Source: JBDRTU01 sp043823825 (GTDB lineage Bacteria; Patescibacteriota; Patescibacteriia; Veblenbacterales; UBA10138). Taken from it: 25,324 nucleotides of DNA. The position numbers and the translations under genes are program-made. The DNA lies in NCBI GenBank assembly GCA_043823825.1, contig JBDRTU010000064.1, forward strand, positions 1-25,324, written 5' to 3'. Below, in pieces: positions 14,130 to 21,738 of this stretch. The notes under the pieces were generated by a model. That model searched no databases. It had not been told where the DNA came from and saw nothing but the letters and a program-made list of their open reading frames with translations. Within the stretch, counting starts at the first letter, position 1. Every line of letters starts with the position of its first letter.

Positions 14130-14384
14130 ATGAAATACTTCGTTTACATTTTGGTTAGTTTATTAAATGGTGATATTTATATAGGTAGCACAGCTGATGT
14201 TCTGGTTCGGCTCCGCCTGCATAACCAAGGAAAGGTAAAATCCACTAAGGGGTATAGGCCATGGAAATTATTAGAAATTCATGAATATGAAAGTAGAGGG
14301 GAGGCGGTGAAGGGAGAGAGGTTTTATAAAACGGGTCAGAAAAAAGAGATTCTTAAAAGGAAATTTGGCCAGGTAGCCAAGTAG
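14130..14384 (+). CDS. GIY-YIG superfamily nuclease, small single-domain; ends inside tRNA-Cys
   Basis: From the ATG at 14130 the protein is 84 aa. An in-frame ATG at 14100 would add only residues from the upstream palindrome, so I prefer 14130. The core starts MKYFVYILVSLLNGDIYIGS: the Y-V-Y ... Y-I-G pair defines GIY-YIG. R27-R29 in VRLRLHNQGK and E63 in KGERFYKTGQ fit the conserved Arg and metal-binding Glu. This is the usual UPF0213-like stand-alone form. Family members cut DNA, and stand-alone ones have unclear roles. Its last six codons (GQVAK and stop) are the first 18 bases of tRNA-Cys, so natural C-terminal sequence may have been lost. A partial tRNA-Cys copy lies on the other side. 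No SD. Confidence 0.8.
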   Translation: MKYFVYILVSLLNGDIYIGSTADVLVRLRLHNQGKVKSTKGYRPWKLLEIHEYESRGEAVKGERFYKTGQKKEILKRKFGQVAK

Positions 14385-14441
14385 TAAGGCAGTGGTCTGC
14401 AAAACCACTATACACGGGTGCAATTCCCGTCCTGGCCTCCA
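14367..14441 (+). tRNA. tRNA-Cys (anticodon GCA)
   Basis: Perfect 7-bp acceptor GGCCAGG/CCTGGCC, anticodon stem GTGGT/ACCAC with loop CTGCAAA (GCA), T arm ACGGG/CCCGT, discriminator T (U73 is the cysteine identity base) and an encoded CCA. It overlaps the last 18 bases of the GIY-YIG frame. Confidence 0.95.
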
Positions 14442-14462
14442 GGATAAGAATAGGAAAGGCTC

Positions 14463-14580
14463 GTCTCCCTTATATAGATCTCCCTATAGGGACGACAAAA
14501 CCTCTATACGGTTCGACCTGTCCGCCATAGGAGGGTTACCCTCCATACCTCCAACGCTTTTTCAAAGCAGCGCTCGAAGC
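14463..14580. repeat. Palindrome cluster between tRNA-Cys and polA
   Basis: Contains an imperfect stem built on GTCTCCCT/AGGGAC (14463-14494), GGAGGGT/ACCCTCC (about 14531-14545) and GCGCT-CGA-AGCGC just before polA. The first part echoes the palindrome cluster at 14054-14123. The region is much richer in GC than the genes on either side. Confidence 0.5.
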
Positions 14581-14589
14581 GCGGTTTTG

Positions 14590-14598
14590 TGATAAACT
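14590..14598 (+). promoter_or_regulatory. polA extended -10, predicted leaderless
   Basis: TGA-TAAACT (14590-14598) lies six bases before the polA ATG, the same spacing as ruvA, uvrB and the FemAB-like gene. No recognisable -35 is present, as expected for extended -10 promoters. Confidence 0.35.
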
Positions 14599-14604
14599 TT
14601 AAAT

Positions 14605-17355
14605 ATGGCGATTAGAGAAAAGTTTGTTATTTTTGACGGCAATGCCTTAGTGCATCGCGCTTTTCACGCACTGCCGCCACTTACTACCAAGGACGGTACT
14701 TTAATAAATGCCGCTTATGGTTTTACTACTATTCTTCTCAGGGTTTTAAAAGAATTAAAGCCAAAATACGTAGCAGTAACTTTTGATCTTAAAGGTCCCA
14801 CTTTCCGCCATCAAGAATTTAAAGAATATAAAGCACAGCGAGTTAAACAGCCGCAGGAACTTTATGATCAAATCCCCATTATTAAAGAATTAGTAAAAAC
14901 ATTTAACTTACCAATTTATACCATCGAAGGTTACGAAGCTGATGATGTAATTGGTACAGTTACTAAACAATTGTCCAAAGAGCACCCCGAGCTAGAAAAT
15001 ATTATTGTTACTGGTGATTTAGATACTTTACAATTAGTTGATGATCACACCAAAGTTTACACTTTAAAACATGGTATGACAGATACCATTACTTACGAAA
15101 GTAAAACTGTAAAAGATCGTTATGGCTTGCTACCAGAACAAATGATTGATTATAAGGCTTTAAGAGGCGATCCTTCTGATAATATCCCGGGAGTACCTGG
15201 CATTGGTGAAAAAACCGCGGCGGAATTGATACAACAATTCGGTAATTTAGACAATCTGTACCAGGAACTTAAGAAAAATTCAACTAAAGCACAAAAAATT
15301 AAACCCAAAGTTAAAAATTTATTGACTCAACACTATAAAGAAGCTCAGCTTTCTAAAAAATTAGTTACTATTGTTAGAGACATCAAACTTCCTTTTAAAT
15401 TAACAGACTGTATTTTTGGAGATTTTGATACTAATAAGTTAATTGAACTATTTCAAAAATTAGAATTTAAATCACTCTTACAAAAAATCCCGCAACTGCA
15501 AACTAGCTTATCCTTACCAGTAACACCCCCGAAACGACAAACTCAAGGGAAACACCATTACCAATTAATAGCGAACGATCAGAGTTTGGTTGGTTTAATT
15601 AAGAAGCTCAAGCAAGAAATATTTGTGGTTATTGATAGCGAAACATCATCGCTCGATCCTTGGCAAGCAGAGCTTATTGGAATTAGTTTAGCTTTTAAAG
15701 TTGGTGAGGCCTACTTTATCCCTAAAAAAATACTTTCCTCTTCCTCAACCTCTGCTTTGGATTTTAAAAAACTGCTGACTGATAACAAGCTAACCAAAGG
15801 CGGACATAATATTAAGTATGACCTAGAAGCTTTATGGCATAATGGCTTGAATCTTAATCCAATAACTTTTGATACTATGATTGCGGCTTACCTTCTGCGA
15901 GCTGGTAATGAACGTACGCTAGACTTAAACTCGCTGGCCTTTCAGGAATTCGGCTACCGTATGCAACCAATTGAAGAATTAATTGGCCCTAAAGGTAAAG
16001 GGCAAATTAATATGCAGCAAGTACCTATAGAAAAGGTTTCTTGGTATTCTGGCGAAGACGCTGACTATACTTTAAGACTAAAAGAAAAACTAGAAAAATA
16101 TTTAACCAAAGCTAAATTAGATAAACTATTCCACGAAATTGAAATGCCCCTAGTGCCAGTGCTTGGGCGCATGGAACAAGTCGGCGTTAAGATTGATGAA
16201 AAATTTTTGCAAGCTATGGGAAAACGACTTACTAAAGAACTGAATATAATTTCAGTTAAAATAATAAAACTGTCCGGCACCGACTTTAATATTGCCTCGC
16301 CTAAACAACTCAAAGAAGTGCTGTTTGACCGTCTTAAAATATCGCCCCAAGGAATCAGGAAAATTAAAACCGGCTTTTCTACCGCTGCTTCGGAATTAGA
16401 AAAAATGCGCGGGGAACACCCGATTATTGATTTAATAATTGATCATCGTGAGTTAAGTAAATTGTTATCAACTTATATTGAAGCACTGCCAGAACTTATT
16501 AATAAAGCAACCGGCCGCGTGCACACCAGCTTTAACCAAACAGTTACGGCTACTGGCCGACTATCATCATCTGACCCTAATTTACAAAATATTCCTATCA
16601 AAGGAGATTTGGGCAAGGAATTAAGGCGGGCATTTATTGCTGAGCCAGGTTATGTTTTGTTATCAGCTGATTATTCACAAATAGAGCTGAGGCTAGCGGC
16701 GCATATTGCTGATGATAAAAAAATGAAAAATATTTTTCAAAAAGGTGAAGACTTTCATTGCGCTACGGCCGCGTTTGTATTTAGTGTAAAGCCAGAAGAC
16801 GTTACTTCTGACCAGCGCCGACAAGCTAAAGAAGTAAATTTTGGAGTACTTTACGGTATGGGCGTTTGGGGCTTGGCTGAACGAACAGGTATTTCGCGCG
16901 AGGAAGCGCGCTTTTTTATTGATAAATATTTTAGTGAATTTGCTCAATTAGCAGACTGGATAGAAAATATTAAAGAACAAGTCAAAAAAACAGGCGAGGT
17001 ATTCACCCTGCTTGGCCGAAGACGCAAAATACTAGAAATAAATTCGGGAGTACAACAAATTAGGGCTCAAGCTGAAAGAATGGCAGTAAACTTACCTATC
17101 CAGGGCACGGCCGCTGATTTAATGAAACTAGCCATGATAAAAGTGGCTGCCAAGTTGCCTGAAGTTTCTCAAAGCAGTAAAATGATACTCCAAGTGCATG
17201 ATGAGTTAGTGTTTGAAGTGCCAGAGGACGATATTCACAAAGTGGCTAAATTTGTTAAAGAACAAATGGAACAAGCGCTCAAACTTTCAGTGCCAATTGT
17301 AGTAGATGTTAAGCAAGGGAAAAATTGGGGTGAGATGGAAGTTTTAAGTTCCTAA
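14605..17355 (+). CDS. polA: DNA polymerase I
   Basis: 916 residues with all three classic domains. Residues 1-290 are the 5'-3' (flap) exonuclease: FDGNALVHRAFHALPPL, YEADDVIGT, VTGDLDTLQL and the H3TH motif GDPSDNIPGVPGIGEKTAAE. About 335-500 are the 3'-5' exonuclease. The catalytic D344-x-E346 (IDSETSSLD) is intact, as is the downstream YSGEDADYT, so proofreading is probably active; many bacterial PolA proteins have lost it. The polymerase domain has motif A LSADYSQIELR (D689), motif B RRQAKEVNFGVLYG and motif C VHDE (H865-E867). It fills gaps, removes RNA primers and acts after uvrB-dependent excision. The ATG at 14605 has no SD; a TGA-TAAACT six bases upstream suggests a leaderless transcript. 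Confidence 0.98.
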   Translation: MAIREKFVIFDGNALVHRAFHALPPLTTKDGTLINAAYGFTTILLRVLKELKPKYVAVTFDLKGPTFRHQEFKEYKAQRVKQPQELYDQIPIIKELVKTFNLPIYTIEGYEADDVIGTVTKQLSKEHPELENIIVTGDLDTLQLVDDHTKVYTLKHGMTDTITYESKTVKDRYGLLPEQMIDYKALRGDPSDNIPGVPGIGEKTAAELIQQFGNLDNLYQELKKNSTKAQKIKPKVKNLLTQHYKEAQLSKKLVTIVRDIKLPFKLTDCIFGDFDTNKLIELFQKLEFKSLLQKIPQLQTSLSLPVTPPKRQTQGKHHYQLIANDQSLVGLIKKLKQEIFVVIDSETSSLDPWQAELIGISLAFKVGEAYFIPKKILSSSSTSALDFKKLLTDNKLTKGGHNIKYDLEALWHNGLNLNPITFDTMIAAYLLRAGNERTLDLNSLAFQEFGYRMQPIEELIGPKGKGQINMQQVPIEKVSWYSGEDADYTLRLKEKLEKYLTKAKLDKLFHEIEMPLVPVLGRMEQVGVKIDEKFLQAMGKRLTKELNIISVKIIKLSGTDFNIASPKQLKEVLFDRLKISPQGIRKIKTGFSTAASELEKMRGEHPIIDLIIDHRELSKLLSTYIEALPELINKATGRVHTSFNQTVTATGRLSSSDPNLQNIPIKGDLGKELRRAFIAEPGYVLLSADYSQIELRLAAHIADDKKMKNIFQKGEDFHCATAAFVFSVKPEDVTSDQRRQAKEVNFGVLYGMGVWGLAERTGISREEARFFIDKYFSEFAQLADWIENIKEQVKKTGEVFTLLGRRRKILEINSGVQQIRAQAERMAVNLPIQGTAADLMKLAMIKVAAKLPEVSQSSKMILQVHDELVFEVPEDDIHKVAKFVKEQMEQALKLSVPIVVDVKQGKNWGEMEVLSS

Positions 17356-17383
17356 TACCTAGTTCCTCGTTCCTAGTTTATAG
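17349..17383. repeat. Short iterated GTTCCT repeats between polA and the next gene
   Basis: Three spaced TTCCT units with two CCTAG/CCTAA variants fall in 35 bp overlapping the polA stop. No function is evident. The sequence style recalls the TAAATCCTAA arms at 8516. Confidence 0.35.
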
Positions 17384-17397
17384 TTTTTTTAAATATT

Positions 17398-17991
17398 ATG
17401 TTATTAGATATTGTAATTTTACCGCCAGCATTAATACGGGCTAAGGTCGGTAAATTCGCCCGCACTTTGGCAAAAAGTATGCCGGTGCGTTATGTTATTG
17501 ATAATCACAAGCTTATTCCACATGTTTCTTTGTTTCATATTAATATTTCAAAGAATCGTTTAGATAAACTTATTGATGTTGTTAAAAAAATAAGTCTACA
17601 TATAAAACCATTTAAGATTATTGGTGGAAAAATTAATGTAGGTACAATTTCTTTAGAAATTAATTTTAAAAAATCAAAACAAATTAGATTGCTTAATAAA
17701 AAAGTCGTAAATTCTTGTTCTAGATTACGTACAGGTAAGATGCCTTGGATGTTAAAAAGAAAACCAATAATTGATGAAAAAAAATTAATAAGACGTTATG
17801 GAACTTATGGTACTATTGGTAAGAATTTTGAGCCACACATTACTTTATTAGTTAAATTTTTAAAAAAAGAGAATATTTTTAAACCCCCGTCAGTTTATAC
17901 AACAAGCTTTATAGCAAATAATATTACGATTTGTCAGGTAAATTATTGGCATCAAGTAACGAAAATAATAAAACAGTTTAAAGTGAAATAA
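17398..17991 (+). CDS. 2H phosphoesterase (2'-5' RNA ligase / LigT-like)
   Basis: 197 residues carrying the two HxS/T motifs that define the 2H superfamily: H42-V-S44 (PHVSLFHI) and H147-I-T149 (PHITLLV). They are about 105 residues apart, each in a beta strand of the expected duplicated fold. The family includes RNA ligases and cyclic phosphodiesterases that act on 2',3'-cyclic phosphate or 2'-5' bonds; which activity applies here is not visible. The protein is lysine- and isoleucine-rich, and its DNA is clearly more AT-rich than polA. It starts 42 bp after polA with no SD and is probably read through from it. Its plus-strand end abuts the terminator of the opposite gene at 18018-18050. Confidence 0.82.
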   Translation: MLLDIVILPPALIRAKVGKFARTLAKSMPVRYVIDNHKLIPHVSLFHINISKNRLDKLIDVVKKISLHIKPFKIIGGKINVGTISLEINFKKSKQIRLLNKKVVNSCSRLRTGKMPWMLKRKPIIDEKKLIRRYGTYGTIGKNFEPHITLLVKFLKKENIFKPPSVYTTSFIANNITICQVNYWHQVTKIIKQFKVK

Positions 17992-18017
17992 TATGCCAAC
18001 AAAAACATCAACACAGA

Positions 18018-18050
18018 AAAATAAAAAAGCGAACTGTTGTGGTCCGCCTT
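18018..18050 (-). terminator. Intrinsic terminator of the 103-aa membrane orphan
   Basis: Read on minus, GCGGAC/GTTCGC (18047-18042 with 18034-18029, one G-U pair) has AAAG before it and a long T-run after it. It lies 26 bp past the stop at 18076 and probably also halts traffic from the convergent 2H gene. Confidence 0.7.
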
Positions 18051-18075
18051 TGTAAAAATGATATTTTTTGGTTTA

Positions 18076-18387
18076 TTATGAATCTTTGTTTGTAGCAATG
18101 AGGCTAATTAATGTAGCCAGATGAATGAAGAAAAAAATTAGCACTATCAAGCCAGTGTAAATAACAAAATCAAGATCAACAATCAGATAATCTGACAACA
18201 GGGTTTTATCAGTAAGATATAATGATATTAATTTTGCGTTGGCTACAAATAATGCTGCGCCAGTGACAAAAAATCCAACAATGGAAAAAATACAAGCCCA
18301 CTTTCTACTATTAATTCCCAGACCGGATAAGCCGAGAACCGTACAAGCGGCTCCAATTGCCGAACCAATTATTATTAAATGTATCAT
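18076..18387 (-). CDS. Small membrane orphan protein (103 aa, about three TM helices)
   Basis: No family recognised. The chain begins directly with a hydrophobic, glycine-rich segment (IIIGSAIGAACTVLGLSGLG, about 4-24). A second helix lies at about 31-50 (ACIFSIVGFFVTGAALFVAN) and a third at about 74-96 (FVIYTGLIVLIFFFIHLATL). Short basic (NSRK) and acidic (DYLIVDLD) links suggest an N-out/C-in arrangement, but this is uncertain. The ATG has a strong SD, AAGGGG, about eight bases upstream, and a consensus TTGACA promoter (18443-18471). It forms a solitary unit between convergent plus-strand genes with its own terminator (18018-18050). This matches the style of the other small orphans at 9326, 9797 and 22008. 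Confidence 0.75.
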   Translation of the reverse strand: MIHLIIIGSAIGAACTVLGLSGLGINSRKWACIFSIVGFFVTGAALFVANAKLISLYLTDKTLLSDYLIVDLDFVIYTGLIVLIFFFIHLATLISLIATNKDS

Positions 18388-18442
18388 AATAATACCCCTT
18401 ATTTTGTGAAAGAATGTTGTTTTATTTGTTTAAATTATATAA

Positions 18443-18471
18443 ACTTTACCTAGCTTAGTTTATATTGTCAA
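18443..18471 (-). promoter_or_regulatory. Promoter of the 103-aa membrane orphan
   Basis: Minus strand: perfect -35 TTGACA (18471-18466), 17-bp spacer, -10 TAAAGT (18448-18443). The predicted leader is about 50 nt and AT-rich, and ends in AAGGGG. Confidence 0.55.
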
Positions 18472-18490
18472 GTTGATATTTATTAGAGTT

Positions 18491-18612
18491 TGGTGAATAT
18501 TGTTATTCCGTACTTGATACGGAATCCAGAAATCAACAGCCAGTAGTTGAATTGATCCAGTTCTGGATTTCCGCTTGCGCGGGAATGACAGCAAAAAGAG
18601 TATTATTCACCA
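18491..18612. repeat. 122-bp MITE-like palindromic element before holA
   Basis: Ends are exact 9-bp inverted repeats TGGTGAATA (18491-18499) and TATTCACCA (18604-18612). The inside holds further inverted pieces: TTATTCCG...CGGGAATGA and GGAATCCAGAA...TTCTGGATTTCC, around a unique centre. The inner motif ATTCCCGC-GCGGGAATCCAGA resembles small palindromic repeats found in several bacterial groups. It lies just 12 bp before the holA start and may supply its upstream signals. Confidence 0.55.
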
Positions 18613-18624
18613 GATCCATTTATT

Positions 18625-19638
18625 ATGACAGCTACTAAAATTAAAAAGAAAATTAGCGCCATCCAGTTTTGGTATGGTGAAAATCAATCACTGCTGCAAG
18701 TAGAGCTAGAACGTTGGCTAAAGGAATTTATTAAGCGCCATCCTAAATCCACTATTGAGCGAATTGAAAGGGGTGAGGAAGAAGTAATTCCGCGACTGCA
18801 AAAAGCTTTGAATAGTTTAAGTTTATTCGCGAAAACGAAACTCGTAGTCTTATATGACTTTGCCAGCAAAAATGATGAGGTAACTGAATTCCTGACAGAA
18901 CAAATTGGTCAAGTAGCGCCAGGTATTTTTGTTATTTTAGTTGAACGCGGGAAATTTAATGCTCAAAATAAACTTGTGAAAAAATTAAAAAAATTCACAG
19001 CTGATGGAGTTGTCAACAGTAAAGAATTTGCTGAGTTAAATCCGCGAGAGCTAGAAAGTTGGATTGTTGCGCGCGTCAAACAACAAGGCGGTAAAATTTC
19101 CAGCCGGGCTGTTTCTTTATTAGCCTCTTTAGTTGGTAATAATTTTTTGCAACTAAATCAGGAAATTGCCAAACTAACCGCCTTTAGTAATGACAAGGAA
19201 ATATCCCCCGAGGCTATTGAATTAATGGTGGCGCAAAAAGTAGAAGAAGATATCTTTGTGGTAATTGACGCTGTAGGACGCCGTGATTTTAAGCAAGCTA
19301 TTAGAAAACTTGAAGAACAATTCGCTGCTGGTCTCAGTCCTCAAAGTTTAGTAGGCACCCTAGCCTGGCACTTGCGAGTATTATGGCAAGTGCGAGAATA
19401 TTTAGATAACCACAGAGGAGCGCGGGCGCGTGAAATAGCGAGCGAGCTAGGGCTCCATCCCTATGTAGTTAACAAAACATTAGTACAAATCCCTTATTAT
19501 ACTACCAAGCGATTACAAATCTTATACCAGGAGCTTTCCGACTTAGATGTTAAATTAAAAAGCACACGGCTAGAACCACAGGCTTTGTTTGATTTATTCT
19601 TAAGCCGCCTAGCCACTACAAGTGTAAAAATGGTTTAA
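18625..19638 (+). CDS. holA: DNA polymerase III delta subunit (clamp-loader)
   Basis: 337 residues, the normal size. The N-terminal region (IQFWYGENQSLLQVELERWL, TKLVVLYDF, PGIFVILVERGKFNAQNKLVKKLKK) matches the AAA+-like fold of HolA without Walker motifs, as expected for delta. About 137-210 hold NPRELESWIVARVKQQGGKIS and LLASLVGNNFLQLNQEIAKL, the most conserved HolA block. The C-terminal collar helices (QSLVGTLAWHLRVLWQVREYL, then DLDVKLKSTRLEPQALFDLF) are also typical. Delta opens the sliding clamp within the clamp loader at the replication fork. No SD is visible. A MITE-like element ends 12 bp before the ATG. A bidirectional terminator (19655-19688) separates it from the convergent ruvB operon. 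Confidence 0.92.
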   Translation: MTATKIKKKISAIQFWYGENQSLLQVELERWLKEFIKRHPKSTIERIERGEEEVIPRLQKALNSLSLFAKTKLVVLYDFASKNDEVTEFLTEQIGQVAPGIFVILVERGKFNAQNKLVKKLKKFTADGVVNSKEFAELNPRELESWIVARVKQQGGKISSRAVSLLASLVGNNFLQLNQEIAKLTAFSNDKEISPEAIELMVAQKVEEDIFVVIDAVGRRDFKQAIRKLEEQFAAGLSPQSLVGTLAWHLRVLWQVREYLDNHRGARAREIASELGLHPYVVNKTLVQIPYYTTKRLQILYQELSDLDVKLKSTRLEPQALFDLFLSRLATTSVKMV

Positions 19639-19654
19639 GGTGTAAATGAAGTAT

Positions 19655-19688
19655 TTAAAAAACCTCTTTTTAACGAAAGAGATTTTTT
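19655..19688. terminator. Bidirectional terminator between holA and the ruvB operon
   Basis: CTCTTT (19664-19669) and AAAGAG (19676-19681) form the stem, flanked by A6 and T6 so both strands end in T-runs. It overlaps the stop codon of the PH-domain gene by two bases. Confidence 0.75.
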
Positions 19689-20268
19689 AAAACTTATGCA
19701 TGTGTTCAGCCGCCTCTGAATGAGGATGAATTTTGCGCCAATTATTACTAATCTTAATAATCCTTTCTGCGACTTTGTAGGGCTGGGGAACACTTTTAAA
19801 AACTGCATTCTGCTCCATCCCAGCAGTTTGAATCGTAATATCACCGAAATGTAAAACCGTAGGAAGAATCCCCCTTACCTCCGTAGTGACATCCTCTACT
19901 CGCGAAAGCCTGAGTTCACTGCGTAAGCGGTTAAACAATCCTTTTTGTTCCACAGAAATAATCCGCTCATTAGTAACCAGCCAAACATCTAAATAATAAT
20001 CAACCCAAGCAGTCCAAAAAAACACCCAAACACCTAAGTAATAAATACTAGCTGCCATCTTTATAAAAACTTCGGTTAAAGCACCATTAAACAAGGCTTG
20101 CCATTGTTCAGGTAAATAATTAATAAAGATCCAAGCTAGTAATAAAGGAGTAATCAAAAAAAGCAAATGAATCACTAACTGTATATGAAAAGTGAATTGA
20201 TGCCGGCGTAAAAAGAAAATTATGTGCTCGCCCGGCAAAGGTGAAGGTAAAACTTTTCCTAACCACAT
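19687..20268 (-). CDS. Membrane protein with bacterial PH (bPH2/YdbS-like) domain
   Basis: The frame extends to a TTG at 20295, but I use the ATG at 20268 (193 aa). GGGG just before the ATG is too close for an ideal SD, so the start is uncertain. Two TM helices lie at about 28-50 (IQLVIHLLFLITPLLLAWIF) and about 72-95 (AASIYYLGVWVFFWTAWVDYY). They are followed at once by DVWLVTNERIISVEQKGLFN, the start of a bacterial pleckstrin-homology barrel that ends near VFKSVPQPYKVAERI. The WLVTNERII/ RVEDVTTEVRGILPTVLHFG pattern is typical of the bPH2 family. Function is unknown; such proteins are thought to act at the membrane as scaffolds. It is the last gene of a possible ruvB / 90-aa / PH operon and ends in the terminator at 19655-19688. 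Confidence 0.82.
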   Translation of the reverse strand: MWLGKVLPSPLPGEHIIFFLRRHQFTFHIQLVIHLLFLITPLLLAWIFINYLPEQWQALFNGALTEVFIKMAASIYYLGVWVFFWTAWVDYYLDVWLVTNERIISVEQKGLFNRLRSELRLSRVEDVTTEVRGILPTVLHFGDITIQTAGMEQNAVFKSVPQPYKVAERIIKISNNWRKIHPHSEAAEHMHKF

Positions 20269-20416
20269 ACCCCGTAATACAACCTCGCTCGACAAAAATC
20301 AAAGCGAGCGGAGTTAAATAAAGAATTAGAGATTATATAATAATTCATAATAAGATGAGGTGGTAGTTAAAGGTTTTGTCGCTTCCAGTTTTAGCGAGGT
20401 TGATATACGTGGCATA

Positions 20417-20689
20417 TTAAAGAGAATTAAAGGAATCATAACCCTGCTCAAAAGAAAGTTCCTGTTGCCAATCAATCACTGAAAAAGATAAATAAGAAAC
20501 TACCAAAATAAAGGCGGTACCGGCAATAAGTAAAAAGGTCATAAACACAGCCAAGGGCGACATAAAGCCATACTTTAATAAATGATAAAGACTTGATACT
20601 GCAAAAAACAGGATAACCGCCATGGTTACTGCATAAATAATTAAAAAAACTGAATAAGGAATAGCAAAGTTAAAATCAAAATTAGACAT
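20417..20689 (-). CDS. Small membrane protein (90 aa, two TM helices)
   Basis: No named family recognised. The protein has a short acidic start, a first TM helix at about 10-33 (YSVFLIIYAVTMAVILFFAV), a loop SSLYHLLKYGFMSP and a second TM helix at about 46-70 (AVFMTFLLIAGTAFILVVSYL). It ends in an acidic, aromatic tail (DWQQELSFEQGYDSFNSL). The ATG at 20689 comes six bases after the ruvB stop, so it is almost certainly read from the ruvB transcript. No SD is visible, so it may depend on translational coupling. A PH-domain membrane gene follows about 150 bp downstream. The pairing with ruvB does not suggest a role in recombination. Confidence 0.75.
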   Translation of the reverse strand: MSNFDFNFAIPYSVFLIIYAVTMAVILFFAVSSLYHLLKYGFMSPLAVFMTFLLIAGTAFILVVSYLSFSVIDWQQELSFEQGYDSFNSL

Positions 20690-20695
20690 AGCCAG

Positions 20696-21727
20696 TTACA
20701 TTAAAGAAGATTGTTTAGTGTCTTCTGGTTTAGTAAGGCCTAAATGCTGGTAGGCTGCCTCGGTAGCTACCCGGCCACGATTAGTGCGAGTAATAAATCC
20801 TAATTGCATTAAGAAAGGTTCGTATATTTCCTCAATTGTACCCATTTCTTCTTGAATTGAAGCTGCAATGCTATTCAAGCCCACTGGTCCCCCTTTAAAC
20901 TTTTCAATAATTACCCTTAAAATCTGCCTATCCAGCTCGTCCAAACCTAAAGGGTCAACCATTAACTGATTAAGGGCTGTTTCAGCCACTGAGGCGGTAA
21001 TTTTACCATCATGCATCACCTGAGCATAATCTCTAACACGCTTAAGTAAACGATTAGCCACTCGAGGCGTGGCGCGTGAACGCTTGGCTATAGCGCTTAC
21101 AGCCTTGGTATCCGTAGGCACTTTTAGCAGTTTAGCAGCCCGCTTTACTATTTGCTCCATTTCATTTGGGCTATAAAAATCCAAACGCCAAGTAGCGCCA
21201 AAACGGTTTCTTAAAGGCCCGGAAATTAAGTGATAACGAGTAGTGGCGCCAATTAGGGTAAAGCGCGGTAAATCCAGCCGCAGGGTTCTAGCTGACGGGC
21301 CTTTGCCAATGATTAAGTCTAAAGCAAAATCCTCCATGGCTGGGTAGAGCACTTCCTCTATTACTTTATTAAGGCGATGAATTTCATCAATAAACAAGAT
21401 ATCGCCTTCTTGCAGATTAGTTAGAATAGCTGCTAAATCACCTGCCCGCTCAACTGCCGGGCCAGATGTTACTTTAATATTAGCGCCCATCTCATGGGCA
21501 ATGATATAAGCCAAGGTGGTTTTACCTAAACCTGGGGGGCCATAAAGCAAAACATGCTCAATTGGCTCTTTTCGTTTTTTGGCAGCAGTTAAAAAAATGT
21601 GAAGATTAGTCTTCACTTGCTCCTGGCCAACGTATTCAGCCAGTGTTTTGGGGCGCAGAGTTGAATCTAAAACTTTATCCTCCACCTGCTCCTTTTGCGC
21701 CACAATCCGCTCATTATCTTTGGTCAT
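20696..21727 (-). CDS. ruvB: Holliday junction branch-migration ATPase RuvB
   Basis: The frame is open to 21877, but the extra 50 residues would run through the promoter region and do not match RuvB. The ATG at 21727 gives 343 aa, the family norm. The sequence opens near the conserved LRPKTLAEYVGQEQVKTNL. Walker A is GPPGLGKT (63-70), Walker B FIDEIHRL, sensor 1 GATTRYHLISGPLRNRFG, and the C-terminal winged helix includes GGPVGLNSIAASIQEE and IEEIYEPFLMQLGFI. RuvB hexamers pump DNA through the RuvA-bound junction. No SD; the predicted -10 lies 11 bases before the ATG, giving a leader of only four or five bases. Two membrane-protein genes follow on the same strand. Confidence 0.97.
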   Translation of the reverse strand: MTKDNERIVAQKEQVEDKVLDSTLRPKTLAEYVGQEQVKTNLHIFLTAAKKRKEPIEHVLLYGPPGLGKTTLAYIIAHEMGANIKVTSGPAVERAGDLAAILTNLQEGDILFIDEIHRLNKVIEEVLYPAMEDFALDLIIGKGPSARTLRLDLPRFTLIGATTRYHLISGPLRNRFGATWRLDFYSPNEMEQIVKRAAKLLKVPTDTKAVSAIAKRSRATPRVANRLLKRVRDYAQVMHDGKITASVAETALNQLMVDPLGLDELDRQILRVIIEKFKGGPVGLNSIAASIQEEMGTIEEIYEPFLMQLGFITRTNRGRVATEAAYQHLGLTKPEDTKQSSLM

Positions 21728-21738
21728 AAAGTACTTTA

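Noticed and set aside
14392..14592. 66-aa frame on plus
   Set aside because: Runs through tRNA-Cys and GC palindromes; no protein features.
17993..18055. 20-codon micro-ORF (MPTKTSTQKNKKANCCGPPL) right after the 2H gene
   Set aside because: Its second half is the hairpin of the opposite gene's terminator (18018-18050), and no SD is present.
20120..20302. Alternative frame opening with an ATG at 20302
   Set aside because: Out of frame with the PH-domain protein and shorter; no recognised sequence.
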